DNA of 64,000 nucleotides from Actinomycetes bacterium (GCA_029777095.1 JAKOTS010000057.1:27340-91339); one strand, 5' to 3'; shown: positions 41,207 to 49,910, counted from the first letter of the stretch. The notes: generated from the letters alone by a model not told the origin. Program-made: numbers and translations.

Positions 41207-41503
41207 TCACCCACTCCCACTCCCGCTCCCGCTCCCGCTCCCGTGTTCCACGTGAAACACCCGCGTTCCCGCCCGCCGCATGGCCCCATCCAGCTCGCGC
41301 AGCGCGAGCACGAGCCCGTCAATGCTCGCCACCTGCACCTCAACCCGCCGAGAAAACTGCTTGGCTGCCCGCGAGCGCCACTGCATCCCCGCCCCCGCCG
41401 AGACCAGAGCGCCCCGCAATCGCTCAAGCGTGGCGATCGACTCGCCCACCCGCCGCTGCTGGGCGCGCAATGAATCAGCCACCCACGCGTTCGTCTCAAC
41501 CAC
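41207..41503 (-). CDS. WXG100-like small helical protein
   Basis: A 98-residue mostly helical protein (ADSLRAQQRRVGESIATLERL, then GMQWRSRAAKQFSRRVEV). The central W-x-S between two helices resembles the WXG turn of ESX-type substrates. It ends in a Gly-Ser repeat encoded by a hexanucleotide array. I start it at the GTG at 41503, eight bases after AAGGGG. The parS site 41244-41259 lies within the codons for VFHVEH. It precedes the hydrolase gene with a 62-bp gap. Confidence 0.65.
   Translation of the reverse strand: MVETNAWVADSLRAQQRRVGESIATLERLRGALVSAGAGMQWRSRAAKQFSRRVEVQVASIDGLVLALRELDGAMRRAGTRVFHVEHGSGSGSGSGSG
41213..41242 (+). repeat. Hexanucleotide repeat (A/G)CTCCC, five units
   Basis: Two ACTCCC and three GCTCCC units in tandem encode the C-terminal (Gly-Ser)n of the small protein on the other strand. 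Unit changes keep the frame. Confidence 0.85.
41244..41259. promoter_or_regulatory. parS site (TGTTCCACGTGAAACA)
   Basis: Matches the ParB-binding consensus TGTTNCACGTGAAACA at every specified position, inside the coding region of the WXG100-like gene. Flanking G and C extend the symmetry to 18 bp. Confidence 0.85.
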
Positions 41504-41658
41504 GCTTGTTCCCCTTTGCATCCCGCCCATCGTGCACCCTCCGCGGGCTCGCAAACGGCCCAGGTTCGCCTACGACGGCGGGCCGAAGCATCCACTGTTT
41601 TCGGTGCTCGTGTGGAGGACGAGTGTCGCCGACGGAAACAGCACTTTTCAGGAGCCAC

Positions 41659-42201
41659 ATGCGCGTGCAAAATAGGTGGATGACTCAACCGACCCAAAGC
41701 GGCTCCGTGACGCCGTTTTGCGTCGTCTTCGTGTGCACAGGCAACATCTGCCGCTCACCGATGGCCGATGTGGTGTTTCGCGCACTCGTCACGCGTGCCG
41801 GCCTGTCGGCGCACATCGCTTCATCGAGTGCAGCGACCGGCGAATGGCATGTGGGTGAGCGCGCCGATCAGCGCACGCTCGTCGCACTTGAACACCTGGG
41901 TTTTGACGGTTCGGCACATCGCGCACGCCAGTTCTCGGCCGCGACCTTCGATGAAAATGACCTAGTCATCGCGCTCGATCGCACCAGCAATCGCACGCTC
42001 CGCAGTTGGGCTCGCAATGAAACGGATGCCGACAAGATCGCGTTGCTGTTGAGCTTCGACGCGTCAAGCCAGGCCGAGTTGGATGTCCCCGATCCCTACT
42101 ACGCCGACGCCGCGATGTTCGATGAGGTGCTCGGTATGATTGAGAGTGCGTGCCGGGCGCTTTTCCGGCAACTGGAACCCGCCGTTCGCAAGTCCGCATA
42201 A
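41659..42201 (+). CDS. Low-molecular-weight protein tyrosine phosphatase
   Basis: A 180-residue phosphatase with the P-loop CTGNICRS (CX5R) and the general-acid Asp in DVPDPYY. It dephosphorylates phosphotyrosine or, in relatives, arsenate-like substrates. AGGAG lies four bases before the ATG at 41659; an internal ATG at 41680 is an alternative. It lies upstream of purB with a 61-bp gap. Confidence 0.93.
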   Translation: MRVQNRWMTQPTQSGSVTPFCVVFVCTGNICRSPMADVVFRALVTRAGLSAHIASSSAATGEWHVGERADQRTLVALEHLGFDGSAHRARQFSAATFDENDLVIALDRTSNRTLRSWARNETDADKIALLLSFDASSQAELDVPDPYYADAAMFDEVLGMIESACRALFRQLEPAVRKSA

Positions 42202-42262
42202 GTGCGGTGGCGGTGCGGCTTCCTCCCGCCGACCTGACGGTCGCCCGACGTAGAGGACTCCC

Positions 42263-43645
42263 GTGTCTACTCTTCCCAGCCAGCCACTTAGCCCCCTCGA
42301 TGGTCGCTACCACTCGGTCGTCGCGCCGATCGGAGAGCACCTCTCTGAGGCGGGCCTCAACCGCGCCCGCGTCGAGGTAGAGGTCGAGTGGTTGATCGTG
42401 CTCACCGACAACTCGCTCTTCGGGAGCAGCCCTCTCGACGGCGCGCAGAAGCTCGCCCTTCGCGAGCTGTACACCGAGTTCGGCCAGGCCGAGATTGATT
42501 GGCTCGCCGCGCGCGAGGCCATCACCCGCCACGACGTGAAGGCCGTCGAGTACCTCGTGCGCGACCGGCTCACGACCCTGGGACTCGACTCCATCGCCGA
42601 GCTCACCCACTTCGCCTGCACCAGTGAAGACATCAACTCGGTGGCCTACGCGCTCACCGTGCAGCGCGCAGTGACCGAGGTGTGGTTGCCCAAGTTCCGC
42701 GCGGTGCTCAATCGCATCCGCGAAGCGGCCCTTGAGATGCGCGACGTCCCGATGCTCGCTCGCACGCACGGTCAGCCTGCCACGCCCACCACGATGGGGC
42801 GTGAATTTGGCGTGTTCGCCTACCGCCTCGAGCGGATCGCCCGTCAGATCGATGCCTCCGAATACATGGGCAAGTTCTCGGGTGCGACGGGCACGTTCGC
42901 CGCGCACGTGAGCGCCGACCCGTCGGTCGACTGGCCGCTGCTCTCGCGCACGTTCGTCGAGTCCCTCGGGCTCGACTGGAACCCGCTGACGACGCAGATC
43001 GAGTCGCACGACTGGCAGGCCGAGCTCTACAACCGTGTCTCGCACGCCGGCCGGGTGCTTCACAACCTCGCAACCGATGTGTGGACCTACATCTCGATGG
43101 GCTACTTCTCGCAGATCCCGGTCGCAGGTGCGACGGGCTCGTCGACGATGCCGCACAAGATCAATCCGATCCGCTTTGAGAACGCCGAGGCGAACTTCGA
43201 ACTGGCAAGCGCCGTGTTCGACTCGCTCGCGGCTACCCTGGTGACCTCGCGCATGCAGCGTGACCTCACCGACTCGACGACCCAGCGCAACATCGGCGTC
43301 GCATTCGGCCATTCGCTGCTCGCGCTCGACAATATTCTGCGCGGTCTGGGCGAGATTTCGCTCGCCGAAGCTGTGCTGGCGGCCGACCTCGAGGCGAACT
43401 GGGAGGTGCTCGCAGAGCCCATCCAGACCGTGATCCGCGCCGAGATCAGCGCCGGTCGTTCAAAGATCAGCGACCCGTACGCGGTGCTCAAAGACCTGAC
43501 CCGCGGGCGCCGCGTCGGACAGGCCGAGCTTGCCGAGTTCATCAACGGTCTCGACATCGGCGAAGACGCACGCACGCGCCTGCTCGCGCTGACCCCCGCG
43601 TCGTACCTGGGCATCGCCACCGCGCAGCTCGAGTACCTGAACTAG
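42263..43645 (+). CDS. purB: Adenylosuccinate lyase
   Basis: A 460-residue fumarase-superfamily enzyme. It cleaves adenylosuccinate to AMP and SAICAR to AICAR in purine synthesis. The superfamily signature GSSTMPHKINP is near residue 293, with a catalytic-His candidate in ARTHGQPATPTTMG. GAGG lies seven bases before the GTG. Downstream is a 28-bp perfect hairpin. Confidence 0.97.
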   Translation: MSTLPSQPLSPLDGRYHSVVAPIGEHLSEAGLNRARVEVEVEWLIVLTDNSLFGSSPLDGAQKLALRELYTEFGQAEIDWLAAREAITRHDVKAVEYLVRDRLTTLGLDSIAELTHFACTSEDINSVAYALTVQRAVTEVWLPKFRAVLNRIREAALEMRDVPMLARTHGQPATPTTMGREFGVFAYRLERIARQIDASEYMGKFSGATGTFAAHVSADPSVDWPLLSRTFVESLGLDWNPLTTQIESHDWQAELYNRVSHAGRVLHNLATDVWTYISMGYFSQIPVAGATGSSTMPHKINPIRFENAEANFELASAVFDSLAATLVTSRMQRDLTDSTTQRNIGVAFGHSLLALDNILRGLGEISLAEAVLAADLEANWEVLAEPIQTVIRAEISAGRSKISDPYAVLKDLTRGRRVGQAELAEFINGLDIGEDARTRLLALTPASYLGIATAQLEYLN

Positions 43646-43878
43646 CACCACGGATGCCGCTCACCGCCGCGCCCTAACCCCCGCGTCCTAACGCCGACGT
43701 TCCCCCGTCGCAAAATGCCGCTTCGCACAGGTCGAAGCGGCATTTTGCGACGGGGGAACGAAAAAGGGGGTCGGCACTGAGCGCGAACCCCGGGGAAGGA
43801 AAAGAGGGTCGGCATTGACGGCGGCCAAAGGGCGAACCCCGGGGAACGAAAAGGGGGGGTGAGCGCTGAGCGCGCGCC
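43646..43878. other. Repeat-rich intergenic region after purB
   Basis: No gene is seen. The region contains a 28-bp perfect hairpin and two degenerate copies of a GGGTCGGCA..GAACCCCGGGGAA unit (about 43768-43802 and 43808-43853). Confidence 0.65.
43698..43760. repeat. 28-bp perfect hairpin (7-base loop)
   Basis: The arms 43698-43725 and 43733-43760 are exact complements, with loop CACAGGT. The distal arm ends GCGACGGGGGAACG, the same end as the 69-bp repeats near 12.8-13.2 kb. It lacks a T-run on either side, so it is not a typical terminator. Confidence 0.9.
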
Positions 43879-44229
43879 CTACAGCACCTTCGGCGCGGCG
43901 GGCGGGGTGCCGCCAGAACCAGCGCCAGCGCCGCCATCAGCAGCATCACCGTCGGCATCGGTCGGCAGGAGCACGCCGCGCGTGACTTTTTCGTCGAACT
44001 CAGCCGGATCAACCGCGAGCAGCAGCAGTGCGATGATCAGCAAGATACCGATAAACGTCGCGCCAAACACCACAAACGTGATCGGGAATGTCTCCACGCC
44101 GTCGGCCATGTAGAACAGGTCGCGCGTGGTCATCAGCGTGATCACGGAGGCGAACACTGCTGAGCCAAAGGCGACGAGCAGGATGTGCAGGGGCCGCAAA
44201 AGTGCACGGCGGGTGGGCTTGTCAGTCAC
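43879..44229 (-). CDS. Small membrane protein, two helices, unknown
   Basis: A 116-residue protein with two membrane segments (about residues 15-34 and 47-72) and an acidic, Gly/Ala-rich cytoplasmic tail. The family is not recognised. Its ATG overlaps the stop of the upstream gene (ATGA), and the two may form a membrane complex. Confidence 0.75.
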   Translation of the reverse strand: MTDKPTRRALLRPLHILLVAFGSAVFASVITLMTTRDLFYMADGVETFPITFVVFGATFIGILLIIALLLLAVDPAEFDEKVTRGVLLPTDADGDAADGGAGAGSGGTPPAAPKVL

Positions 44230-44921
44230 GCGTTGTCCCTCGTTGAATTCGAAGTGGGAGCGGCGCCTGCCGCTCGAGCGGTGTCGTTGGCGGATGCTTC
44301 GGGTGAGGCATCCGCGTCACTGGAATGAAGTTCGGGTTTGCGCGGCGAGAAGCCGGCGATCGCAAGGAACACCGTAAGAATTGCGGCGTATCCACCGAAA
44401 ACACCAACGCCGACGCCGATGTTGGTGAGCACGAAGTCATGGCCCTCGACGCTGTACACCTGCGGCTCGACGAAGATGGCGATGATCAGCGCGAAGCCGA
44501 GCAGCAGGGTGAGCGCGCCAACCGTGAGGGCATCGCGCGCATCGGGGGTCCGAGGACGCGGGGTGCGGAACGCGACAATCGCCTCAATGAGGCCCGTGAT
44601 GAGTGCCCACGCAATGATCACGGTGAAGAACATCTCGGGTGTGCGGAGCCCGGCAAGGCCGCCGACCATTCCCGCGATGAGAGTGACAATCGCCTGCCAC
44701 ACAATGGGGGCGCGCGTGCCGGAAGGATACGTCATCCAGGTCGCAAGAAACAGCACGAGGGCCGTCGCGATCGCGAAGCCGCTGAAGGCGGCGAGGCCGA
44801 GCTGCGCGGAGTGGTCTGACGTGAACGTCACCATCGCCGCAGCGATCGCCGCGAACACAGCACGCAACAATTGCACGTGGCGAGCTTCGAGGCGGGGGGT
44901 AAACAGTGTGGTGGATGTCAC
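44226..44921 (-). CDS. Membrane protein of the DUF308-like type, unknown
   Basis: A 231-residue protein with seven hydrophobic segments and a Ser/Ala-rich tail. The evenly spaced short helices with Gly pairs and the segment FFTVIIAWALITGLIEAIVA recall the HdeD/DUF308 fold; this is a weak assignment. The GTG start has no clear ribosome site. It is co-transcribed with the next membrane gene through an ATGA overlap. Confidence 0.7.
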   Translation of the reverse strand: MTSTTLFTPRLEARHVQLLRAVFAAIAAAMVTFTSDHSAQLGLAAFSGFAIATALVLFLATWMTYPSGTRAPIVWQAIVTLIAGMVGGLAGLRTPEMFFTVIIAWALITGLIEAIVAFRTPRPRTPDARDALTVGALTLLLGFALIIAIFVEPQVYSVEGHDFVLTNIGVGVGVFGGYAAILTVFLAIAGFSPRKPELHSSDADASPEASANDTARAAGAAPTSNSTRDNA

Positions 44922-45097
44922 GGTGCAGGCGTCTTTCGCGGCTGGATGAGTGTCACCCTCCAGTGTACGGGCTGGCCCGCAGACTGGGCATTCGTGCCGG
45001 CGCCGGGCGCTCGGGCGACGCCGGGGCGCGGCATCCGTTCATGCAAGAATTGCGTGCGAAGCCGCGAAGCGCGGCCACCGACTCAACGGGAGTATGC

Positions 45098-45736
45098 ATG
45101 CGCACGCACAGTCGCTCGGGCCGCACCGCCGCCATTTCGTTCACCGCGGTCGCGCTGAGCACCATCGCGCTCACCGGATGTTCCGCCGGCGGCCCGGAGA
45201 TCGCGACGATCAATGTCGGCAAGATCGCGAGCGAGCCGACGCCCCCGGGCACCCTGCTCAGCCTCGGCGACACGGCCTGGGTAGAAGACAACGCGAGCGG
45301 CGCAACCGGCGAGATGGTCGGCGTCAGCGTGCTCGAAGTGAACGAGATCGACCCGGCCAGCATCGAGGGCTTCAGCGCCAACGCAGAGTTCACCGGCTAC
45401 ACGCCGTACGGCGTCATCACGCAGTACTCGTGGACGCCCGCGAGCGAGGTCGACGGTCGCAAGATCGAGATCGACGTGCTGCCCATCACCGCGGACGGCA
45501 CGCTCGGGGGCTGGGTCGCAAACGACATCGGCAACATCGCGATCGGCTCGCCCGACGCGTGCGGCGTCAAGCTGCCCGAGTTCAAGTCGGGCTCGGGCGT
45601 GAACGTTACCTGCTTCGTCGCCCTGTCAAAGGGTGACCCGATCGCGGGCGCAATCTATAACGGCACCGATCGAAACGCGATCTCGGTCGACCAGTCACAT
45701 CCGTTCGCGGCAGATTCGATTACCTGGCTCAAGTAG
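45098..45736 (+). CDS. Secreted lipoprotein, unknown
   Basis: A 212-residue protein with a signal peptide and lipobox LTGC. The mature part is beta-rich with no enzyme motif; two Cys (in SPDACGVKL and VTCFVAL) may pair. GGGAG lies before the ATG. The last eight bases overlap the end of the convergent gene. Such proteins are common hypothetical lipoproteins of Microbacteriaceae. Confidence 0.75.
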   Translation: MRTHSRSGRTAAISFTAVALSTIALTGCSAGGPEIATINVGKIASEPTPPGTLLSLGDTAWVEDNASGATGEMVGVSVLEVNEIDPASIEGFSANAEFTGYTPYGVITQYSWTPASEVDGRKIEIDVLPITADGTLGGWVANDIGNIAIGSPDACGVKLPEFKSGSGVNVTCFVALSKGDPIAGAIYNGTDRNAISVDQSHPFAADSITWLK

Positions 45737-46010
45737 CTCGCGGACGTCGCGGTTCGGGCGCCGGCGGCACCTGTTTTGCGGCGATGACGGTGCCCCGCGC
45801 GATCCGCTCGATCCCGCGCTTGCCGTCGACAACCAGCTCGGCATCGTCGGCGCTGCGCAACATGCCGAGCGCGTCGGTTGCCTGGCCCGTGGGCAGCAGG
45901 TAGCGCACCACGACGCGACTGCCGACCGGTGGGGTGTGCACCTGCGGCACCGGCTGCGGCACCGGCGGCGGCACCGGCACAGCCCCAGCCCCCTCCGCAG
46001 CCTCGTCCAT
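45729..46010 (-). CDS. Small protein of unknown function coupled to the zinc-ribbon SDR
   Basis: A 93-residue protein with a Pro/Val-rich start (about residues 10-28) and a compact beta domain: SRVVVRYLLPTGQATDALGM, then ELVVDGKRGIERIA and VIAAKQVPPAP. This resembles the N-terminal domain that precedes some actinobacterial GNAT acetyltransferases; the acetyltransferase part is absent. Its ATG overlaps the SDR stop (TGATG). Confidence 0.6.
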   Translation of the reverse strand: MDEAAEGAGAVPVPPPVPQPVPQVHTPPVGSRVVVRYLLPTGQATDALGMLRSADDAELVVDGKRGIERIARGTVIAAKQVPPAPEPRRPRAT

Positions 46011-47572
46011 CACCACGCGCCGGGCGCGTAGTCCTTCAAGAACACGCCGAAGAGGTCTTCGCCGCCCTCGCCGCGCACGATCGGGTCGTACACGCGCGCG
46101 GCACCATCGACCAGGTCGAGCGGTGCGTGAAAACCCTCCTCCGCGAGGCGAATCTTCGTCGGGTGCGGACGCTCGTCCGTGATCCACCCGGTGTCGACGC
46201 TCGTCATCAGGATCTCGTCGGTCTCAAACATTTCGCGCGCGCTTGTGCGGGTCAGCATGTTCACGGCCGCCTTCGCCATGTTGGTGTGCGGATGCCCCGG
46301 CCCCTTGTATCCGCGACCGAAGACGCCTTCCATCGCGCTGACGTTGACGATGTATTTGCGTCGCGAGGTGGAGGCAGCCATCGACTCGCGCAGCTTCGAG
46401 ATCAGGATGAACGGTGCGGTCGTGTTCGCGAGCTGCACCTCGAGCATTTCGAGGGGGTCAACCTCCTGCACGAACTGCGACCACGAGTTGCTGTCGTGCA
46501 GGTCGGGCACCAGCCCACCCGCATCGATCGCGGTGCCGGCGGCGAGGCGGGCGAGCGAGCTCGAGCCGGGGGCCATCGCCATCTCGGTCAGCTCATCGGC
46601 ACGGGCCGCGGCGGCGGCGAGCACCGGATGCGCCGACACCGAACGCGCCAACGCCTCGGGGTGCGGGTCGTTTGTGTGGCCGAACGTCACGAGCTCCGGG
46701 AGCGGCCCGTCATTGGGGAGCGGCGCGAGTTCGGCGTCAATGAGCGGCTGGAAGGCGCCCGGCGAGCGACGAACGGTCTGCGCGGCGTTGTTGATGAGGA
46801 TGTCGAGGGGGCCGGCGGCGGCAGCATCATCGGCAAGCCCGATCACCTGGGCGGGATCGCGCAGGTCGATGCCGACGATCTTGAGCCGGTCGATCCACTC
46901 GGCCGAGTCGGGCAGGTTCTTGAAACGGCGCACCGCATCGCGCGGGAATCGCGTCGTGATCGTCGTGTGCGCGCCGTCACGCAGGAGACGCAGCGCGATG
47001 TACATGCCGATCTTCGCGCGCCCGCCCGTGAGTAGCGCGCGCATGCCGGTCAGGTCGGTGCGCGCGTCGCGCTTCGCGTGGCTGAGCGCCGCGCAATCGG
47101 GGCACAGCTGGTGATAGAACGCGTCGACCAGGGTGTACGGCTGCTTGCAGATGTAGCATCCACGAGCCTTAATCAGGGTGCCAGCGGTCGGCGCGGTGAG
47201 ACGAGTGCTGATCGGGATGCCACGGGTCTCGTCGTCGATTCGATCGGGCGCGCCGGTCGCGGTTGCGGCCACGACCGCGCGGTCAGCGTCGGCGACGATC
47301 TCGCGCAGCTCGCGACGGCGTTCCTTTTTCACGGCCTTGAACATGGCTGCCGTCGCGCGGCGGACCGTGATGAAGTCTGGATGCGTCTGGTCGACCTCGG
47401 CCATGCGGGCGAGCACGTCGAGGGTCGTTGCCAGCTCGTCGGCAGAGATGCCACTCGGGCCAAGCTCGGCTGCATCGGTGTCGAGGACATCGGTGCTGGC
47501 GGCGTTGTCGCGGGCAGTGTCGTCGCGGCGCTCGAGCTCGCTCGCGGAAGAATCAGATGTGATGAAGGGCAC
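46010..47572 (-). CDS. SDR-family oxidoreductase with helical N-terminus and zinc ribbon
   Basis: The 520-residue product has three parts: a helical N-terminus (about residues 1-130) with KAVKKERRRELREI; a zinc-ribbon-like C139xxC142..C157xxC160; and an SDR Rossmann domain (about 175-500) with LLTGGRAKIG and LINNAAQT. In the active-site segment, HPHTNMAKAAVNML keeps the Lys but has Thr at the Tyr position, so the chemistry is not classical. The GTG at 47572 is five bases from TAAACT. It overlaps the small downstream gene. Confidence 0.78.
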   Translation of the reverse strand: MPFITSDSSASELERRDDTARDNAASTDVLDTDAAELGPSGISADELATTLDVLARMAEVDQTHPDFITVRRATAAMFKAVKKERRRELREIVADADRAVVAATATGAPDRIDDETRGIPISTRLTAPTAGTLIKARGCYICKQPYTLVDAFYHQLCPDCAALSHAKRDARTDLTGMRALLTGGRAKIGMYIALRLLRDGAHTTITTRFPRDAVRRFKNLPDSAEWIDRLKIVGIDLRDPAQVIGLADDAAAAGPLDILINNAAQTVRRSPGAFQPLIDAELAPLPNDGPLPELVTFGHTNDPHPEALARSVSAHPVLAAAAARADELTEMAMAPGSSSLARLAAGTAIDAGGLVPDLHDSNSWSQFVQEVDPLEMLEVQLANTTAPFILISKLRESMAASTSRRKYIVNVSAMEGVFGRGYKGPGHPHTNMAKAAVNMLTRTSAREMFETDEILMTSVDTGWITDERPHPTKIRLAEEGFHAPLDLVDGAARVYDPIVRGEGGEDLFGVFLKDYAPGAW

Positions 47573-47577
47573 ACCCA

Positions 47578-47583
47578 AGTTTA
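47578..47583 (-). promoter_or_regulatory. -10 box TAAACT, possibly leaderless
   Basis: On the minus strand TAAACT is five bases from the GTG at 47572, one base shorter than the other examples here. Confidence 0.35.
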
Positions 47584-47640
47584 CGCCGGGCCCGATGCGC
47601 GCCGGCTGTGCGGGCCCGCGGCACCGCAGCGGCTGCCCGT

Positions 47641-48402
47641 TCAGCCGATCCGTCGGCGATAGATCCGCATCGCCAGGGCGAACGCGACGATCAGGATGCC
47701 GGTGCACCACGCAAGCGCGACCCACAGCTCCGAACCGACGGGCGCCCCGGCGAGGAGCGCGCGAATCGAATCGACGATCGATGTCACGGGTTGGTTCTCG
47801 GCAAACCACCGGACGGGCCCTGGCATGGTCGTGGTCGGCACAAAAGCCGAACTGATGAATGGGAGGAAGATCAGCGGATACGAGAACGCGCTCGCGCCGT
47901 CGACGGTCTTCGCCGTGAGGCCGGCGATCACCGCCAACCAGGTGAGCGCGAGGGTGAACAGCACCAGAATCCCGGTCACTCCCAGCCACGGCAATACGCC
48001 CGCCCCGGAACGAAAGCCCATCACGAGGGCGACGCCCACGACGATCACGAGCGACAGCAGGTTGGCGACCAGCGATGTGAGCACGTGGGCCCACAGTGTG
48101 GATGCGCGTGCAATTGGCATCGATTGGAACCGTTCGAAGATGCCGCCCTGCAGATCAGTGAACAGGCGGAATGCCGTGTAGGCGATGCCTGACGCGATCG
48201 TGATGAGCAAAATGCCAGGCAGCATGTAGTCGACATAGTTCTGCGACCCAGTGTTGATCGCGCCGCCCAGCACATAGACGAACAGGAGCATCAGCGCGAT
48301 CGGAGTGACGACGGTCGTGATGATCGTGTCGGGGCTTCGCAAGATGTGTTTCATCGACCGCCCGGTCAGCACGGTGGTGTCTGCGAAGAAGTGTGCGGCC
48401 AT
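47641..48402 (-). CDS. ABC-2 type exporter permease (DrrB-like)
   Basis: A 253-residue ABC-2 permease with six membrane helices and the family segment ERFQSMPIARASTLWAHVL. It pairs with the ATPase just upstream (10-bp gap) to export a drug or lipid. It is the last gene of padR-DUF1048-ATPase-permease, a common actinobacterial drug-response operon. Confidence 0.92.
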   Translation of the reverse strand: MAAHFFADTTVLTGRSMKHILRSPDTIITTVVTPIALMLLFVYVLGGAINTGSQNYVDYMLPGILLITIASGIAYTAFRLFTDLQGGIFERFQSMPIARASTLWAHVLTSLVANLLSLVIVVGVALVMGFRSGAGVLPWLGVTGILVLFTLALTWLAVIAGLTAKTVDGASAFSYPLIFLPFISSAFVPTTTMPGPVRWFAENQPVTSIVDSIRALLAGAPVGSELWVALAWCTGILIVAFALAMRIYRRRIG

Positions 48403-48412
48403 GATCGACCCC

Positions 48413-49207
48413 TTATCTCTCGGTGCCGCCGACGAGGGCGAGAAAGACGTCTTCGAGCGACGGTTGTTTTTCGACGTACTCGACCTTCGCGGGCGGAAGG
48501 AGTGCTTTCAGCTCAGCAAGGGTTCCGCTGACGATGATCTTGCCCTCGTGCAGGATGGCGATCCGGTCTGCAAGATGCTCGGCTTCGTCGAGATATTGCG
48601 TGGTGAGGAGCACGGTTGTGCCGCCGCCCGCAAGCTCTTCCACCGTGTTCCACACCTCGATGCGCGCCTTCGGATCGAGTCCGGTTGTTGGTTCGTCGAG
48701 AAAGATCACCGGCGGACTGCCGATCAGGCTCATGGCGATGTCGAGACGGCGGCGCATGCCACCGGAATATGTCGACGCACGGCGGTCAGCGGCATCCACC
48801 AACGCAAATCGGGCCAGCAATTCGTCGGCCGTCGCTGCCGGCGTGGCGAGGTGGCGCAGCTTGGCGACGAGCACCAGGTTTTCGCGGCCAGTGAGCACTT
48901 CGTCGACGGCCGCGAACTGGCCCGTGAGGCTGATCGACTCGCGAACCTGCGCGCCGTGTGAGGCAACGTCGAAGCCGTTGATCTGCGCCGTGCCGGCATC
49001 TGCGCGAAGCAGCGTCGAGAGGATGCGGATGACCGTCGTCTTGCCGGCCCCGTTCGAGCCGAGGAGGGCGCACACGCTGCCGCGCTCGATCTCGAGATCG
49101 ACGCCGCGCAACACGACAACATCGTTGAAGGACTTCTCGAGGCCGCGTACGCGCACGGCTGGGACCGCGGCCGTTGAGGCCATGGAGGTGGCTGCCGCGG
49201 CGGTCAT
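48413..49207 (-). CDS. ABC-2 exporter ATPase (DrrA-like)
   Basis: A 264-residue ABC ATPase of the DrrA group: Walker A GSNGAGKTTV, signature YSGGMRRRLD, Walker B VIFLDEPTTGLD, and the DrrA-type C-terminal region. It energises the DrrB-like permease. The ATG overlaps the stop of the DUF1048 gene (ATGA at 49204-49207). Confidence 0.94.
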   Translation of the reverse strand: MTAAAATSMASTAAVPAVRVRGLEKSFNDVVVLRGVDLEIERGSVCALLGSNGAGKTTVIRILSTLLRADAGTAQINGFDVASHGAQVRESISLTGQFAAVDEVLTGRENLVLVAKLRHLATPAATADELLARFALVDAADRRASTYSGGMRRRLDIAMSLIGSPPVIFLDEPTTGLDPKARIEVWNTVEELAGGGTTVLLTTQYLDEAEHLADRIAILHEGKIIVSGTLAELKALLPPAKVEYVEKQPSLEDVFLALVGGTER

Positions 49208-49572
49208 GGCCGTTCCAACCGTTCGGCTTCGGCGATCGCCTCAACCAACCGGGCACGTTCCTTGTCGATCCAGCGCTTGCCCGAGTACGCCTGCGCGAAG
49301 GTTTCGGCGAAGTCGACGGGGTCATCGCCGACGATCGTCCGTATCGGCGTTCCGTCGGCGGCGGCGCGTTCCCACAGGTCGGCGAAGTCGCTGATCATCG
49401 TCACGAGGGTGTCGCCTTCTGTGATGCCCCCGTAGTACATGAGATACCGGTGGAATGCTTTTGCCGGGGCGGCGTACGGAGCAGGGAGTGCCTCGATGCG
49501 CGCCTGGGCGTGCTTGTACTGCTTCTTTTGCTCGATCGATCCGGTGAACAGTTCGATCCATTTTGCGGCCAT
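49204..49572 (-). CDS. DUF1048 protein
   Basis: A 122-residue helical protein of the DUF1048 family (KWIELFTGSIEQKKQY..ALPAPYAAPAKAFHRYLMYYGG). Members are regularly encoded between a PadR regulator and a DrrAB exporter; their function is not established. The start overlaps the padR stop (TGATG) and the end overlaps the ATPase start. Confidence 0.9.
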   Translation of the reverse strand: MAAKWIELFTGSIEQKKQYKHAQARIEALPAPYAAPAKAFHRYLMYYGGITEGDTLVTMISDFADLWERAAADGTPIRTIVGDDPVDFAETFAQAYSGKRWIDKERARLVEAIAEAERLERP

Positions 49573-49910
49573 CACGTGTTCCTTTCGTCACGAAGATGTG
49601 CAAGGCGCTCGGCGAGAAAGCCCCAGGTGCGCCAAAACTCGGCCAGGTAGTCCTCGCCCTGTGGATTCATCGAATACACCTTGCGCGGCGGACCCTTTTC
49701 GGAGGGCACCTTTTCTACGTCGACGAGGCCGCGCTGCTCGATCCGCACCAGCAAGGCATAGACCGTGCCTTCGGCGATGTCGACGAATCCCTGCTCGCGA
49801 AGCCACGCGGTGAGCTCATACCCATAGGCGGGTCTCCGAGACAGGAGCGCGAGCACGATCCCCTCAAGGACTCCCTTGAGCATCTCGGTCGCTTGCTTGC
49901 CCACGCTCAT
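49572..49910 (-). CDS. PadR-family transcriptional regulator
   Basis: A 112-residue PadR winged-helix protein (LLSRRPAYGYELTAWLREQG, then EGTVYALLVRIEQRGLV and YSMNPQGEDYLAEF). It is the first gene of the exporter operon and probably represses it, being released by the exported compound. The ATG at 49910 is used; a GTG one codon upstream is possible. A GTACATAGTAC palindrome lies about 32 bases upstream. Confidence 0.93.
   Translation of the reverse strand: MSVGKQATEMLKGVLEGIVLALLSRRPAYGYELTAWLREQGFVDIAEGTVYALLVRIEQRGLVDVEKVPSEKGPPRKVYSMNPQGEDYLAEFWRTWGFLAERLAHLRDERNT

Noticed and set aside
43698..43760. purB terminator
   Set aside because: The stem is perfect but no T-run follows on either strand; it is better described as a repeat, though it may still affect RNA ends.
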